From NCBI RefSeq assembly GCF_018860545.1, contig NZ_JAHKPN010000012.1, positions 103,666 through 167,665 on the forward strand: a DNA stretch of 64,000 nt. Reading direction: 5' to 3'. The notes under the pieces were generated by a model. It did not search any database, was not told where the DNA came from, and worked only from the letters and a program-made list of their open reading frames with translations. This DNA comes from Winogradskyella psychrotolerans. GTDB taxonomy: Bacteria > Bacteroidota > Bacteroidia > Flavobacteriales > Flavobacteriaceae. The translations under genes and the position numbers were made by a program. Of the stretch, positions 27,174 to 36,567 are shown in pieces (position 1 is the stretch's first letter; each line of letters begins with the position of its first letter).

Positions 27174-28425
27174 TTATTTAAAAAACTCAGTGAAACCTGT
27201 AATTGAAATATATAACATAAAGCAATTGAAAACAAACGTTGCGCCTAATGCAATATTCATCCACAGACTGGTTTTATAGGTTTTCATAAGTTCTGATTTG
27301 TTTAATAATATAATAAGAAATAAGGTTATTAAGGGCATTACGAATGGACTAAACGCTTGAGAAGCAATTAAAATCCAAACTGGTTTTCCTCCTAAAACGG
27401 GAATAATTAAACCCGATAATGCCACTAAAACCACAATGAGCTTAAATAATGGTTTTTTCATGTCACGAGGTTTGCCTGAGTAATCCGCTATTAACCACGG
27501 AAATAATAAAAGATTTGGAAAAATGGAAGATAATCCTGCTCCAATAATTCCCAATGTAAATAAGGTTAAAGCAAAATCTCCCGCCCAAGGCCCCAATGCA
27601 CTCATCATATCCGTAGCGTCATCTACCTTGGTACTGCTAAAATAAAGTGTGCCAGTCGCACTAATCATTATAGCTAGACTAATTAAAAACGTCAGAACCA
27701 TAGCAGACTTTGCATCTTTATTCTCTTTTTTTAAATCATTAATTCCCCAATTCTCTTCTTGAACCAAAATACTTCGTGAAGCTAATGCTACTCCAGCCAT
27801 TGTTGTCCCAACTATTCCAGCAATTATTAAACCGGTATGATCTCCCTTAGGTAGTTCTGGAAAAAAATCTAGTATTGATTTTCCAGATTCTTTTAAGACC
27901 ATAATACTCGTAAAAAGAAATGCAAGGGCCATTAAGCCAACCATAATACTCATTGCTTTAATAAAATTCCCATGTTTACCTGTCCAAAAAAGAGCAATTA
28001 ATAATGCCGTAAAGAAAACAGCAATTACAGGTTTGTTTAAAAATGAAATAGAGGTTTTTACAGAAATCCATTCCATAGTAACTTCAGCTACTACGCCCAT
28101 CACTCCTATAACCGAAGACACAATAGAAATACCTAGTGCTGTAATAATAAAAATAGTGATTGGTTTTCCGAATGCCTTTTTAAAATTGAACATTAAGGTA
28201 TGTCCCGAAACAATTGTTAATTTACTTATAGAGATGAGCAGGAAATACGTAAAAAAACAAGATAACAACAACGCCCAAGCTAAACTTAACCCAAACTTAG
28301 CACCAGAAACAACCATAGAGGTTACGCTTCCGGTTCCAACGACATAGCCTATAATGAAAAAAGCTGGCCCAAAATCTTTAAGCTTTTTTTTTTATTTTAT
28401 CTAAAAAAGAAAGATTCTTTGCCAT
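27174..28425 (-). CDS. Nramp-fold transporter without metal motifs; frameshifted near the start
   Basis: The continuous frame is 27174-28316 (380 residues, about 11 hydrophobic segments). The true start appears to be the ATG at 28425: MAKNLSFLDKIKKK, then the frame is broken at an A10 run. One A fewer would continue as LKDFGPAFFIIGYVVGTGS and join the long frame, giving 416 residues with the usual Nramp N-terminus. Helix 1 reads GYVVGTGSVTS where metal carriers have DPGN; helix 6 reads GTTMAGVALASRS where they have MPHN. So it is an Nramp-family relative that is unlikely to carry Mn or Fe in the standard way. It is between PL7 (19 nt) and manA. Pseudogene, sequencing error, slippage or phase variation are all possible. 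Confidence 0.75.
28384..28393. repeat. Homopolymer of 10 (A on the coding strand) that breaks the transporter frame
   Basis: Ten T on the plus strand, codons 12-14 of the Nramp-like gene read from 28425. With ten A the frame stops after KIKKKA; with nine it stays open to 27174. Confidence 0.85.
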
Positions 28426-28443
28426 AATTATTAGCGTTTTAAT

Positions 28444-29499
28444 TTATTCAATTGGAGGTGTTGCTTCTTCTAAAGTTCCTCGTTTAAACCAAACTTCAGC
28501 ATAGCTTCCGTTAGCATATTGCTTAGCTATATCACCTTCGTAGATTTCGGCACCAGTATTCCAAACGATATTATCTTCCGGTTTCTTTCCATTGGTTTGA
28601 TTGTATGCACCTTGTTTAAAATATTGTTTTTCACCAGCATACGCATTTTCACGCTCAATTCCATCGCGACCAATAGCTGCGTACAACGTTCTGATTTGTT
28701 GCGGAATGTCTTCTTTTGTTGCAAAATCTGATTTCAATAAGTTTTTGGTAAACGTTCTTGTGTCGTGACCATCACTTGTAAACTTAAGGTACATGATGCC
28801 TTTATAAACATTAACCTCATAACTGAATTCTTCACCTAATGCTATACCATCCTTAGGTTCTTCTGGATAAGTATTGGGACCTGTACCAATAACAGCAAAA
28901 TTATCTCCCCAAACCGCATTGGAGTAATCCCATCTTCCGGAATTATCACCTGCTGTATTAATTTCATAATTCCAAAAAACAGAGCCTTTTGTGTGTCCTG
29001 GGTATTTTTTATAAAAGATTTTTAGTGGTTCATTTTCATGACCATCATCACTATGAATTTGTCCTACGACCACAGAATACGAAGCAGCCACTCTTGCGTC
29101 ACCAGACGTAGACACATGTTGCACTTTTAAAGTCCCTGTTAATTTCCCTCCAACCTTTGGTGTCCAGTTCTTTTTTTGACCTAATTCTGTTCTTGTATTG
29201 CTAGATGTACGCGACGTAATTCCAGAGTTTGGTGTTTTATACACTATCCAATCCGTATCATTTTCAGTTTCAACATAGAAAAAATTTTCCTTCTCGTAAT
29301 TGACGAGCTCTTTTATACTTGTGCCGTCTCCTAAAAGAATTTTCCAATCATCCATAAACGGAATAACATCGCTTGGGTATTTTGCTGTTTTTTCATTTAC
29401 TGAAACTACGCCTTCAACAGGTTCAGAAGGTGTTTCTGCATTGTTTTTACAAGCTACTATGACTAAAAATGATATTAATGTGAGTGCAAACTTCTTCAT
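28444..29499 (-). CDS. Alginate lyase, polysaccharide lyase family 7
   Basis: Endolytic alginate lyase with a jelly-roll fold. Lipoprotein signal (Cys17 in VIVAC) points to membrane anchoring. The three PL7 motifs are clear: SNTRTELG (Arg103, Glu105), QIH (147-149) and YFKQGAYNQ (293-301, with catalytic Tyr299); catalysis also uses His149. The QIH form, rather than QVH, is associated with preference for G-containing blocks. At 351 residues it is a single catalytic domain plus a short linker. It lies 81 nt after PL6 and 19 nt before the transporter gene, in the GntR-controlled operon. Confidence 0.95.
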   Translation of the reverse strand: MKKFALTLISFLVIVACKNNAETPSEPVEGVVSVNEKTAKYPSDVIPFMDDWKILLGDGTSIKELVNYEKENFFYVETENDTDWIVYKTPNSGITSRTSSNTRTELGQKKNWTPKVGGKLTGTLKVQHVSTSGDARVAASYSVVVGQIHSDDGHENEPLKIFYKKYPGHTKGSVFWNYEINTAGDNSGRWDYSNAVWGDNFAVIGTGPNTYPEEPKDGIALGEEFSYEVNVYKGIMYLKFTSDGHDTRTFTKNLLKSDFATKEDIPQQIRTLYAAIGRDGIERENAYAGEKQYFKQGAYNQTNGKKPEDNIVWNTGAEIYEGDIAKQYANGSYAEVWFKRGTLEEATPPIE

Positions 29500-29580
29500 T
29501 ATTTATATTTTATATCTGCGTACAAATCTTGAAATTCCTGCCGTACTGAAACATATTCAGTACAAGTAGTAGAAACAACT

Positions 29581-31896
29581 TTAATACATTAATGTCATGA
29601 CTAAGTTTTCTTCCGTCTTAATCTGACCCGAATTAACTAAAGTGTTTTCTGATGCCACGTTATTTTTAGCTCCCCATAAAATTGAAACAAACTGAACTGG
29701 ATTATTTTTAAACGTATTATTGGTAATATTCACATTGACAATACCATTGTGATTTAAAAGTCGCTTGTTTTTCTCTTTAGCTCCACAGTTAGTAAAAGTA
29801 GAATTAGTTACCAATAAGTTTCCACCGATAGTAGATTCATCATAGCCACCTCTGTAATAATCTATGACATTTTGTTGTACGTTAGTGAATTGACAGTTGT
29901 CTATAGTTAAATATTCAGTGTTATAATCTCCTCTGTCATTTATTTCTTCAGAAAGCTCTATTCCGTTTTCACAATTAGATATTGATGTGTTTTTAAACGT
30001 AATTTCTTCAGAAAATGATTGTTTGTAGACTTTTAGAGCATAGTTAAAATTACTGATGTCAGAATCTATAACGTCTAATCCAAAATGGTTAGACATATGC
30101 TCTTTTAAACTTGCAAAAGCATATTGAGAATTGGTGCCTTGTAATTTAATATTTTTCAAAGTCAGTTTTCCATAAGGATGCAATTCCAAGGCAGTTGTTT
30201 CAGCAGCTCCATTATACAAAATTTCTGAATTTCCGTTAGATTGAATCGTAATGGATTTATTAATAACCAATGATTCTGAAATTTGGAAAACACCATCATT
30301 CAATTGTAAAACATCTCCACTTTCAGCGACTTGTAGTTTAGCTGTTAATTCCGCAGCATTGGATACCATATGTGTTTTTGCTTCTTTAGGCTCAACGTCA
30401 TTAGAATACCAATCAGCTCCATACTTCGTTTTATCTAATATATCTAACGTAACAGTTCCAGAATTTAAAATTGCCCCTATTTGGTTAGACTTGCTTCTAG
30501 AATTCCCTAATATATCTTCGGTAATGCTCTCAAAATCAAATCCGCTATAAATCTCAACATCATCAAACCCTGAGATTGGCACAGCGATATCTGATCCTAT
30601 ATCGGTTAATGTTAATTCTTTAGGTGTTAGTCCTTCCCTACTTGTAAATTCTACACCGTTATTATCAATAACATTACTAGCAAACGTTACTCCATCAGCT
30701 TTATCGTGTTCAATAATTGGATTGGGATCACCAACAGAATTATAAATAACATTATTTACTACTTCGGTTCTCAATGGTCTTGCAGATCTAATTTCTGAAT
30801 CTGGCAACACACCTTTTTGATCAATATTTGTACCGACACCAAATTGCCATGGTGAGTTAGAATCTACATAGGTATTGTATGCGACTACAACATCTGTAAC
30901 TTGGTTATATCTGTTTAGAGGAGATTTAGGAATTCCGTTCATAATCGCTAATGGACTTCTAAAATTCTCACCTTTTAAATTGTAAAACAGATTATTTACA
31001 ACCCAGTGCCCTGTATTTACAATTCTAATACCTCCATATTGTTTACTTACACCATCTCCAATAAAGTAGTTGCCATCCACAACACTATAGTTTCCATGTC
31101 TTGTAACTACTGAACCTTCACTTTTATAAAAGACATTATTTTTAATGACATTATAGTTCGTTTTGCTTGATATGATCTCTACTTCACCATTACATTCCTC
31201 AAACAGGTTATTTGCTATAAAGCTATTACCAGGAGACATCGATGAAAAACTACCACCTAATTGAATGGTTTCACCTCTTGCACCTCCTTTTCTTGGTCTT
31301 GGCCCAAAATGATTATTAATAATTTTGTGAAAATTTCTAATACTTTGATTTCCTCTTATATCTACCCTAAGTGTTGGCCCACCATTGGTTTTACCTGCTA
31401 AGTAAGAATTACTAAATTCATTATGTTTCCCAAAAAGCTGAACCCAATGATCATCTTTATCGCGTTCTTGCTGGTTGTAATCTAGAATCACACAATTAGT
31501 GACCTTACAATAGTTGGCAACTTTTTCTTTACTTGTTCTAAATGCTATGACATCTCCCGTAGGCGTATAACCATTTCTAAAATATAAACCTGAAACGATT
31601 AAATATTTTCCAGAAATCTCTAAATTAGAAATACCTTCAATAAAGACTTCTCCGGGTGTTTCAGCTCTTAAGGTGATAGGGTTTTCTTCCGTTCCTTCAC
31701 CAACAAACTTAATTTGCAAATCTTTATAAGTTCCGTTCTTTAGAACAATATCATCTCCAGGTTGTGCATTTTTAATTGCGTCTTCTAATGCTGTTGCATT
31801 AGAAATCATCTGACTTGATCCTGACTTCACCGCTGATTTTTCGCCACATGAAATCAACGAAAATACGACGGCAAAAACTAATAGATATTTTTTCAT
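29581..31896 (-). CDS. Alginate lyase, polysaccharide lyase family 6 (lipoprotein)
   Basis: Lipoprotein signal (Cys17 in SLISC), then a two-part beta-helix of 771 residues. The PL6 active site is present: NGEVEIISSKT with Lys245 and VVTRHGNY with Arg266 (21 residues apart, as in chondroitinase B). HFGPRPRKGGARGETIQLGG and SPLNRYNQV are shared with the PL6 at 5389, so the two are paralogues that differ in location: this one is lipid-anchored, the other has a cleaved signal. It heads the operon PL6-PL7-Nramp-like-ManA under a promoter with two GntR boxes. It probably cuts MG or poly-G blocks. Confidence 0.93.
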   Translation of the reverse strand: MKKYLLVFAVVFSLISCGEKSAVKSGSSQMISNATALEDAIKNAQPGDDIVLKNGTYKDLQIKFVGEGTEENPITLRAETPGEVFIEGISNLEISGKYLIVSGLYFRNGYTPTGDVIAFRTSKEKVANYCKVTNCVILDYNQQERDKDDHWVQLFGKHNEFSNSYLAGKTNGGPTLRVDIRGNQSIRNFHKIINNHFGPRPRKGGARGETIQLGGSFSSMSPGNSFIANNLFEECNGEVEIISSKTNYNVIKNNVFYKSEGSVVTRHGNYSVVDGNYFIGDGVSKQYGGIRIVNTGHWVVNNLFYNLKGENFRSPLAIMNGIPKSPLNRYNQVTDVVVAYNTYVDSNSPWQFGVGTNIDQKGVLPDSEIRSARPLRTEVVNNVIYNSVGDPNPIIEHDKADGVTFASNVIDNNGVEFTSREGLTPKELTLTDIGSDIAVPISGFDDVEIYSGFDFESITEDILGNSRSKSNQIGAILNSGTVTLDILDKTKYGADWYSNDVEPKEAKTHMVSNAAELTAKLQVAESGDVLQLNDGVFQISESLVINKSITIQSNGNSEILYNGAAETTALELHPYGKLTLKNIKLQGTNSQYAFASLKEHMSNHFGLDVIDSDISNFNYALKVYKQSFSEEITFKNTSISNCENGIELSEEINDRGDYNTEYLTIDNCQFTNVQQNVIDYYRGGYDESTIGGNLLVTNSTFTNCGAKEKNKRLLNHNGIVNVNITNNTFKNNPVQFVSILWGAKNNVASENTLVNSGQIKTEENLVMTLMY

Positions 31897-31970
31897 TTAT
31901 TGATACTTTTAAATTTAAAACGTAATTTTAAGTTCTGAATATTTCACTTAAAAAAAGCAAAATCCTTAAC

Positions 31971-32021
31971 TGGTTAACCAATCTGGTTAACCAAAAATAA
32001 TATAATTTTTCAGACTACGAA
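31971..32021 (-). promoter_or_regulatory. PL6-PL7 operon promoter with two tandem GntR boxes
   Basis: TATTTTTG on the minus strand (31992-31999) runs into TGGTTAACCA boxes at 31984-31993 and 31971-31980, again 13 bp apart. The triplet 19 nt upstream is TTC instead of TTG, so this -33 element is weaker than in the other three promoters. The rest of the gap (31897-32220) shows no gene. Confidence 0.72.
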
Positions 32022-32220
32022 ACGTAATTGGGTTAATTCTATATATAATAAGGTTAATATATAAAATAAAATAGGTGTTACACGCAGGTCTACCTAGAAA
32101 CTATCATGAGGCATATACCGAAATCAAAAAAAAGAGAGGGTTGAGCTATTGAACTAGAATTAGCCATTATTAATCTTGTTATCCTTATTTAAACTCTACT
32201 CAAGTGCCCAAATAAACATA

Positions 32221-32262
32221 AAAAAAGCTGCAAAAACCTATTTAATAGATTATCACAGCTTT
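32221..32262 (-). terminator. Terminator of tRNA-Leu
   Basis: On the minus strand, AAAGCTG and CAGCTTT arms with further pairing inside (CTATT/AATAG) are followed by a T run, starting 7 nt after the tRNA end. Confidence 0.75.
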
Positions 32263-32268
32263 ACTCAG

Positions 32269-32350
32269 TACTCAAGGCGGGAATCGAACCCGCACGTCTT
32301 GCGACATTGGATTTTGAATCCAACGTGTCTACCAATTCCACCACTTGAGC
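32269..32350 (-). tRNA. tRNA-Leu (anticodon CAA)
   Basis: An 82-nt class II tRNA. Acceptor arms GCTCAAG and CTTGAGT pair with one G-U at the end; the D-loop has TTGGTAGACA; the anticodon stem TTGGA/TCCAA encloses TTCAAAA, giving CAA, which reads UUG. A long variable arm and the T-loop GGTTCGATTCC follow. CCA is not encoded. It closely precedes a hairpin terminator on the same strand. Confidence 0.95.
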
Positions 32351-32493
32351 GATTTCGGATTGCAAAAATATAAAAAATATTTCTGTCAAACTATTAAAAT
32401 TAGTAGGTTTTATCCTTTTTGTAGTAAAATAATTTTCTAAATTTGAAGTGCATAAAAATACTATCACCACACTAACTAAACAACTGATATCAA

Positions 32494-33435
32494 ATGCCAT
32501 ACGAAATGCCTGAAGCCAAAATTTTCGCCTGTTCACAAAGCACCTACCTTGCAGAAAAAATAGCAGCCACTTACGGAGTTAAACTAGGTAAAGTAATTAC
32601 ATCTACTTATAGCGATGGAGAATTTCAGCCATCATACGAAGAATCTATTAGGGGTAAACGAATTTTTATCATCGGATCAACACATCCTGGCCCAAAAAAT
32701 TTGATGGAAATGTTATTAATGATAGATGCAGCAAAACGTGCATCGGCAAGACATATTACGGCTGTTATGCCCTATTTTGGTTGGGCACGACAAGATAGAA
32801 AAGACAAACCTAGAGTTCCTATTGCTGCAAAATTGGTAGCAAAAATGCTAGAAGCTGCCGGAGCAACACGGATTATTACTATGGATTTACATGCCGATCA
32901 AATTCAAGGGTTCTTTGAGAAACCTGTAGATCATCTATTTGCTTCAACTATATTTTTACCCTACTTAAAAAGCTTAAACTTAGATAACCTAACTATAGCG
33001 TCTCCTGATATGGGAGGTTCTAAACGTGCTTATGCTTATTCTAAAGCTTTAAAAAGTGATGTTGTAATCTGTTACAAACAACGCGCTAAAGCTAATGTGA
33101 TCTCACATATGGAATTAATTGGGGACGTTACTGGTAAAAATGTTGTTTTAGTAGATGATATGGTAGATACCGCTGGTACACTAACTAAAGCTGCAGACTT
33201 AATGATGGAACGTGGAGCATTAAGTGTAAGAGCCATTTGTACGCATCCTATTTTATCTGGAAATGCTTACGAAAAGCTAGAAAATTCTAAACTTGAAGAA
33301 TTAATTGTAACCAATTCTATTCCTTTAAAACAAGAAAGTAAAAAAATAAGAGTCTTAAGTTGTTCTGATTTATTTGCAGAAGTTATGTACAATGTACATC
33401 ACAACGCGTCTATTAGTAATAAATTTGTAATGTAA
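32494..33435 (+). CDS. prs: Ribose-phosphate pyrophosphokinase
   Basis: Makes PRPP from ribose-5-phosphate and ATP for nucleotide, His and Trp synthesis; cytoplasmic. At 313 residues it is normal. Visible are SDGEF, YFGWARQDRKDKPR, the metal/ATP site MDLHADQIQGFF, and the PRPP loop VVLVDDMVDTAGTL. The first ATG (MPYEMPEAKIFA) matches the common Bacteroidota start. It is followed after 168 nt by rplY, a frequent pairing in this group. Confidence 0.97.
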   Translation: MPYEMPEAKIFACSQSTYLAEKIAATYGVKLGKVITSTYSDGEFQPSYEESIRGKRIFIIGSTHPGPKNLMEMLLMIDAAKRASARHITAVMPYFGWARQDRKDKPRVPIAAKLVAKMLEAAGATRIITMDLHADQIQGFFEKPVDHLFASTIFLPYLKSLNLDNLTIASPDMGGSKRAYAYSKALKSDVVICYKQRAKANVISHMELIGDVTGKNVVLVDDMVDTAGTLTKAADLMMERGALSVRAICTHPILSGNAYEKLENSKLEELIVTNSIPLKQESKKIRVLSCSDLFAEVMYNVHHNASISNKFVM

Positions 33436-33546
33436 TTTAACCTCGTACTATTTGATTTTTTAAGATTGATTTAAGGGCTACACCCTAATAAAAACGGGTG
33501 TTTTAAAAAATAGTCCTCTAATACTAGTATTCTCATATAAAATTTC

Positions 33547-33554
33547 TAAATTTG
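33547..33554 (+). promoter_or_regulatory. Candidate -7 element of rplY
   Basis: TAAATTTG fits TAnnTTTG and lies 49 bp upstream of the rplY start. No clear TTG is seen at the right distance, so the call is tentative. Confidence 0.4.
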
Positions 33555-33603
33555 CAGCCCTCAAAATGAGGGAATTAAAAATTTAATAACAAACATTTCA
33601 AAA

Positions 33604-34233
33604 ATGAAATCAATTACAATTAACGGATCTCAAAGAGAAAGCGTAGGCAAAAAAGCTACTAAAGCCTTACGTAATGCTGGTCAGGTTCCTTGCGTTATGT
33701 ACGGAGGAGACAAAGCATTCCATTTCTCAGCACCAGAATTAGCTTTCTCAAAACTTGTATATACTGCTAGCGCACATACAGTTGTGATTGTCTTAGATAA
33801 TGGTGAAGAATACAATGCAGTAATGCAAGACATTCAATTTCACCCAGTAACCGACAGAATTACACACATCGATTTCTACCAAATTTTCGAGGACAAAGAA
33901 ATTACTATGGAAATTCCTGTTCAAACAGTAGGTTCTTCTAGAGGTGTAATGAATGGTGGTAACTTAAGAATGCCTTACCGTAAACTTAGAGTAAAAGCAA
34001 TCCCTTCAAAATTACCAGATTTTGTTGAGATAGATATTACTCCATTAAAAATCGGAAGTAAATTCTACATCACTGAATTAGCAAATGAAGATTACAAATT
34101 CTTACACCCAGATAACACTGTTGTTTGTCAAGTAAGACGTAGTAGATTAGCTGTAATTGATGCAGATGATGAAGATGAAGATGAAGGAGCAGAAGGAACT
34201 GATGCACCAGCAGCTGAAGCAGCACAAGAATAG
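33604..34233 (+). CDS. rplY: 50S ribosomal protein L25 (Ctc form)
   Basis: The 209-residue long form: an N-terminal L25 domain that binds 5S rRNA ([42 protein letters not shown]) plus the C-terminal Ctc beta domain. It ends in an acidic and Ala-rich tail ([10 protein letters not shown]...), common in Bacteroidota. It follows prs and ends at a strong hairpin terminator. Confidence 0.96.
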   Translation: MKSITINGSQRESVGKKATKALRNAGQVPCVMYGGDKAFHFSAPELAFSKLVYTASAHTVVIVLDNGEEYNAVMQDIQFHPVTDRITHIDFYQIFEDKEITMEIPVQTVGSSRGVMNGGNLRMPYRKLRVKAIPSKLPDFVEIDITPLKIGSKFYITELANEDYKFLHPDNTVVCQVRRSRLAVIDADDEDEDEGAEGTDAPAAEAAQE

Positions 34234-34252
34234 ATAAAACTATTTTAAATAT

Positions 34253-34288
34253 AAAAGAGACTATCTGAAAGGATAGTCTCTTTTTTTT
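34253..34288 (+). terminator. Rho-independent terminator of rplY
   Basis: A 13-bp stem (AAAAGAGACTATC / GATAGTCTCTTTT) with a 6-nt loop and an eight-T run lies 19 bp after the rplY stop. It may also serve the convergent patatin gene. Confidence 0.92.
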
Positions 34289-34306
34289 GTTCTATTTTTT
34301 AATACA

Positions 34307-36544
34307 TTAAAACCAAAACCCGAGATTTAGAAACCAATAGCTGTTTCCCGTATCTGGAGAATAGGTGTATTTACCTTCTAAAGGTCCTAAGAACGTTTCT
34401 AAAGAATACCCTAAGGCATAACCATTATAGTTTGACGTTGTAAAGAACTCCCCTGACTCAAAGAGTCCATCCTCAATATTGGCAAAATTTGCAGCTAATA
34501 AAATATGATGCTTTTTATAAACTTCATAGTCTAAGGTAAATGTTGCCTTAAGAAAGCTATCACCTGTTAAAGCTAAGTAATCGTAACCGTAAAACGAATA
34601 AAAGTTATTTATAAAATTAACTCCGTAGCCACCTAGAGCAAACCCCAATGCAGATGTATTTTCGTCTCCAATCCTAAATCCTCCACTAGCTTCTGTTTTT
34701 AAGACTAACTTATCATTAACACTAACCGCATGACCAATATCTGCTTTAGCTATTGAAAAATTTAAAAAATCGGTATTAAAGCCAGAAGCATCTAGATACA
34801 AGTGAAACGTTCCATTAAAATAGAATCCACTTTTAGGAAAATAAAAATTATCGTAATTATCAAATTTTAAATTTCCAAAGACACTAAAATAATCTGTGTT
34901 TTCAAAAACAGTTCTATTTTCTTCATCTTCCTCTATAATGGTTTCTGATGTTACTTTTAAACGTTTGTGTTCAAATCCCAACCTTAAAGAAAAGTCCTTT
35001 CTAAAAATTGTTTGTAAATAAACTTGATTTGTGAAATCTGAAATTTTAGCATCAATTTTATTTAAACCAATTAATAAAGGAGAATCTTCTTCTAAAGCTA
35101 ATCTAGGATTTACATTTTTGTTAAACTTATTGAAACGCGATTTAATTCCTAAACTGATATAAAACCCTTTATCAATAAAATAATTAAAATTATACCTAGG
35201 ATTATCCCCTAAAATAACATCTAACGAGGCTATATCATTACTAAATAAGAGTTTCTTTTTAGTAAGATTAGCGAGCAATGCACTTTTATAGAGTCGGTCA
35301 TAGTGAATACCTAATCTAAGAAATGTCGAAGTTTCAGATTCCTTTATATTCCCTATAAGATCAAATTCAGCTTCCTTGTCTGTCGGCTCTAAATAATATC
35401 TAAAAGCATCAAAATTATTAGTTGCAATAAGGCTATTTACACCTTGTTTAAAATCTGAATAACTTATTTTTTCGTCACCTTTAAGTTTTAGCTTTCCAAT
35501 CATAAAAGCCCTTGTGTAACGTTCATTTCCATCTATCTTAACATGACGAACTTTTAGGCTATCTAATAATTTGACTTCTGCTCTGCCTTCATAATTCGGT
35601 TGATTTACTTTTACAGCTTCTAGTTCAGACAATTGCGTTCTCGCCGCAATTTCACCATGTTCAATAATATCTTTTCCTTCATCGAACGAAATAACTGAAT
35701 AGTCGCTAATATCTGGTTTAATATAAATATCGGTAAGTTCCGCTTTATCTTTCATGGCGTTTATAGTCCGAAAATTATTAATCTGCATTAAAATATCAGG
35801 AGCAGATTTCAAAGATTCACGATCTTTTAACGCATCTTGAACATCAACACCAATAATTATATCCATGCCTTTTGCTCGCAATTCTTCAACTGGAAAATTA
35901 TTAGTTACACCTCCATCAATTAAAATAGCATCATCAATTGCTACAGGTTGAAATAACGACGGTAATGCCCCACTAGCGGTCACCGCCTCTGCTAATCTAC
36001 CCTTGTCCATAAGCAAAGATTCTCCTGTTTCTATATTGGTCGCCATACAGAAAAATGGAATTGGAAGTTGACTAAAATCTCTAACATCATTTACTGGAAG
36101 CATTAAATAATACAGTAAATTATAAACATTTTGCCCACGTGATAAGGCTGATGGCAGCGAAATCTTAAAATTATCAAAGGGTAAATTAACGACATACTTC
36201 TGCGTATTTTCGCGCTCATAAAATGATTTAGAAGCTCTTGAAAACTCATCATTAATCAATACATTAAAATCTTGTTCTCGGAATATGGCCTCCAATTGTT
36301 TCCCCGAATACCCTGAAGCGTATAACGATCCAATAATAGCTCCCATGCTCGTGCCAGCAACGTAATCTATTTTTATTTCTAAACTATCAATAACCTTTAG
36401 TACACCGATATGAGCAAAACCTTTAGCACCACCTCCACTTAACACCAAACCTACTTTTGGCTCTGTATGTCCGATAGTATCCTGTGCTTCTAGAGAACAA
36501 AGCGCCATGGTAAATACGATTATTAGGATGTTTTTCAATGTCAT
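34307..36544 (-). CDS. Patatin-like phospholipase with POTRA and outer-membrane barrel
   Basis: Signal peptide (1-20, SLEAQ), then a patatin domain with the oxyanion loop GGGAKG (38-42), nucleophile GTSMG (Ser66) and catalytic DGG (Asp210). From ~330 a POTRA-like unit follows (VRHVKIDGNERYTRAFMIGKLKLK), and the C-terminal ~350 residues form a BamA-like barrel ending in WFLNLGFWF. This layout is that of the PlpD / type Vd autotransporter-like phospholipases common in Bacteroidota. Length 745. It is convergent with rplY and lies 23 nt after uvrC on the same strand. Confidence 0.9.
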   Translation of the reverse strand: MTLKNILIIVFTMALCSLEAQDTIGHTEPKVGLVLSGGGAKGFAHIGVLKVIDSLEIKIDYVAGTSMGAIIGSLYASGYSGKQLEAIFREQDFNVLINDEFSRASKSFYERENTQKYVVNLPFDNFKISLPSALSRGQNVYNLLYYLMLPVNDVRDFSQLPIPFFCMATNIETGESLLMDKGRLAEAVTASGALPSLFQPVAIDDAILIDGGVTNNFPVEELRAKGMDIIIGVDVQDALKDRESLKSAPDILMQINNFRTINAMKDKAELTDIYIKPDISDYSVISFDEGKDIIEHGEIAARTQLSELEAVKVNQPNYEGRAEVKLLDSLKVRHVKIDGNERYTRAFMIGKLKLKGDEKISYSDFKQGVNSLIATNNFDAFRYYLEPTDKEAEFDLIGNIKESETSTFLRLGIHYDRLYKSALLANLTKKKLLFSNDIASLDVILGDNPRYNFNYFIDKGFYISLGIKSRFNKFNKNVNPRLALEEDSPLLIGLNKIDAKISDFTNQVYLQTIFRKDFSLRLGFEHKRLKVTSETIIEEDEENRTVFENTDYFSVFGNLKFDNYDNFYFPKSGFYFNGTFHLYLDASGFNTDFLNFSIAKADIGHAVSVNDKLVLKTEASGGFRIGDENTSALGFALGGYGVNFINNFYSFYGYDYLALTGDSFLKATFTLDYEVYKKHHILLAANFANIEDGLFESGEFFTTSNYNGYALGYSLETFLGPLEGKYTYSPDTGNSYWFLNLGFWF

Positions 36545-36567
36545 TATAAACCTAGTCGGCCTTTAAA

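Noticed and set aside
32176..32373. 65-codon frame across the tRNA on the plus strand
   Set aside because: It covers the tRNA-Leu gene and its terminator; such frames are a common artefact over tRNAs.
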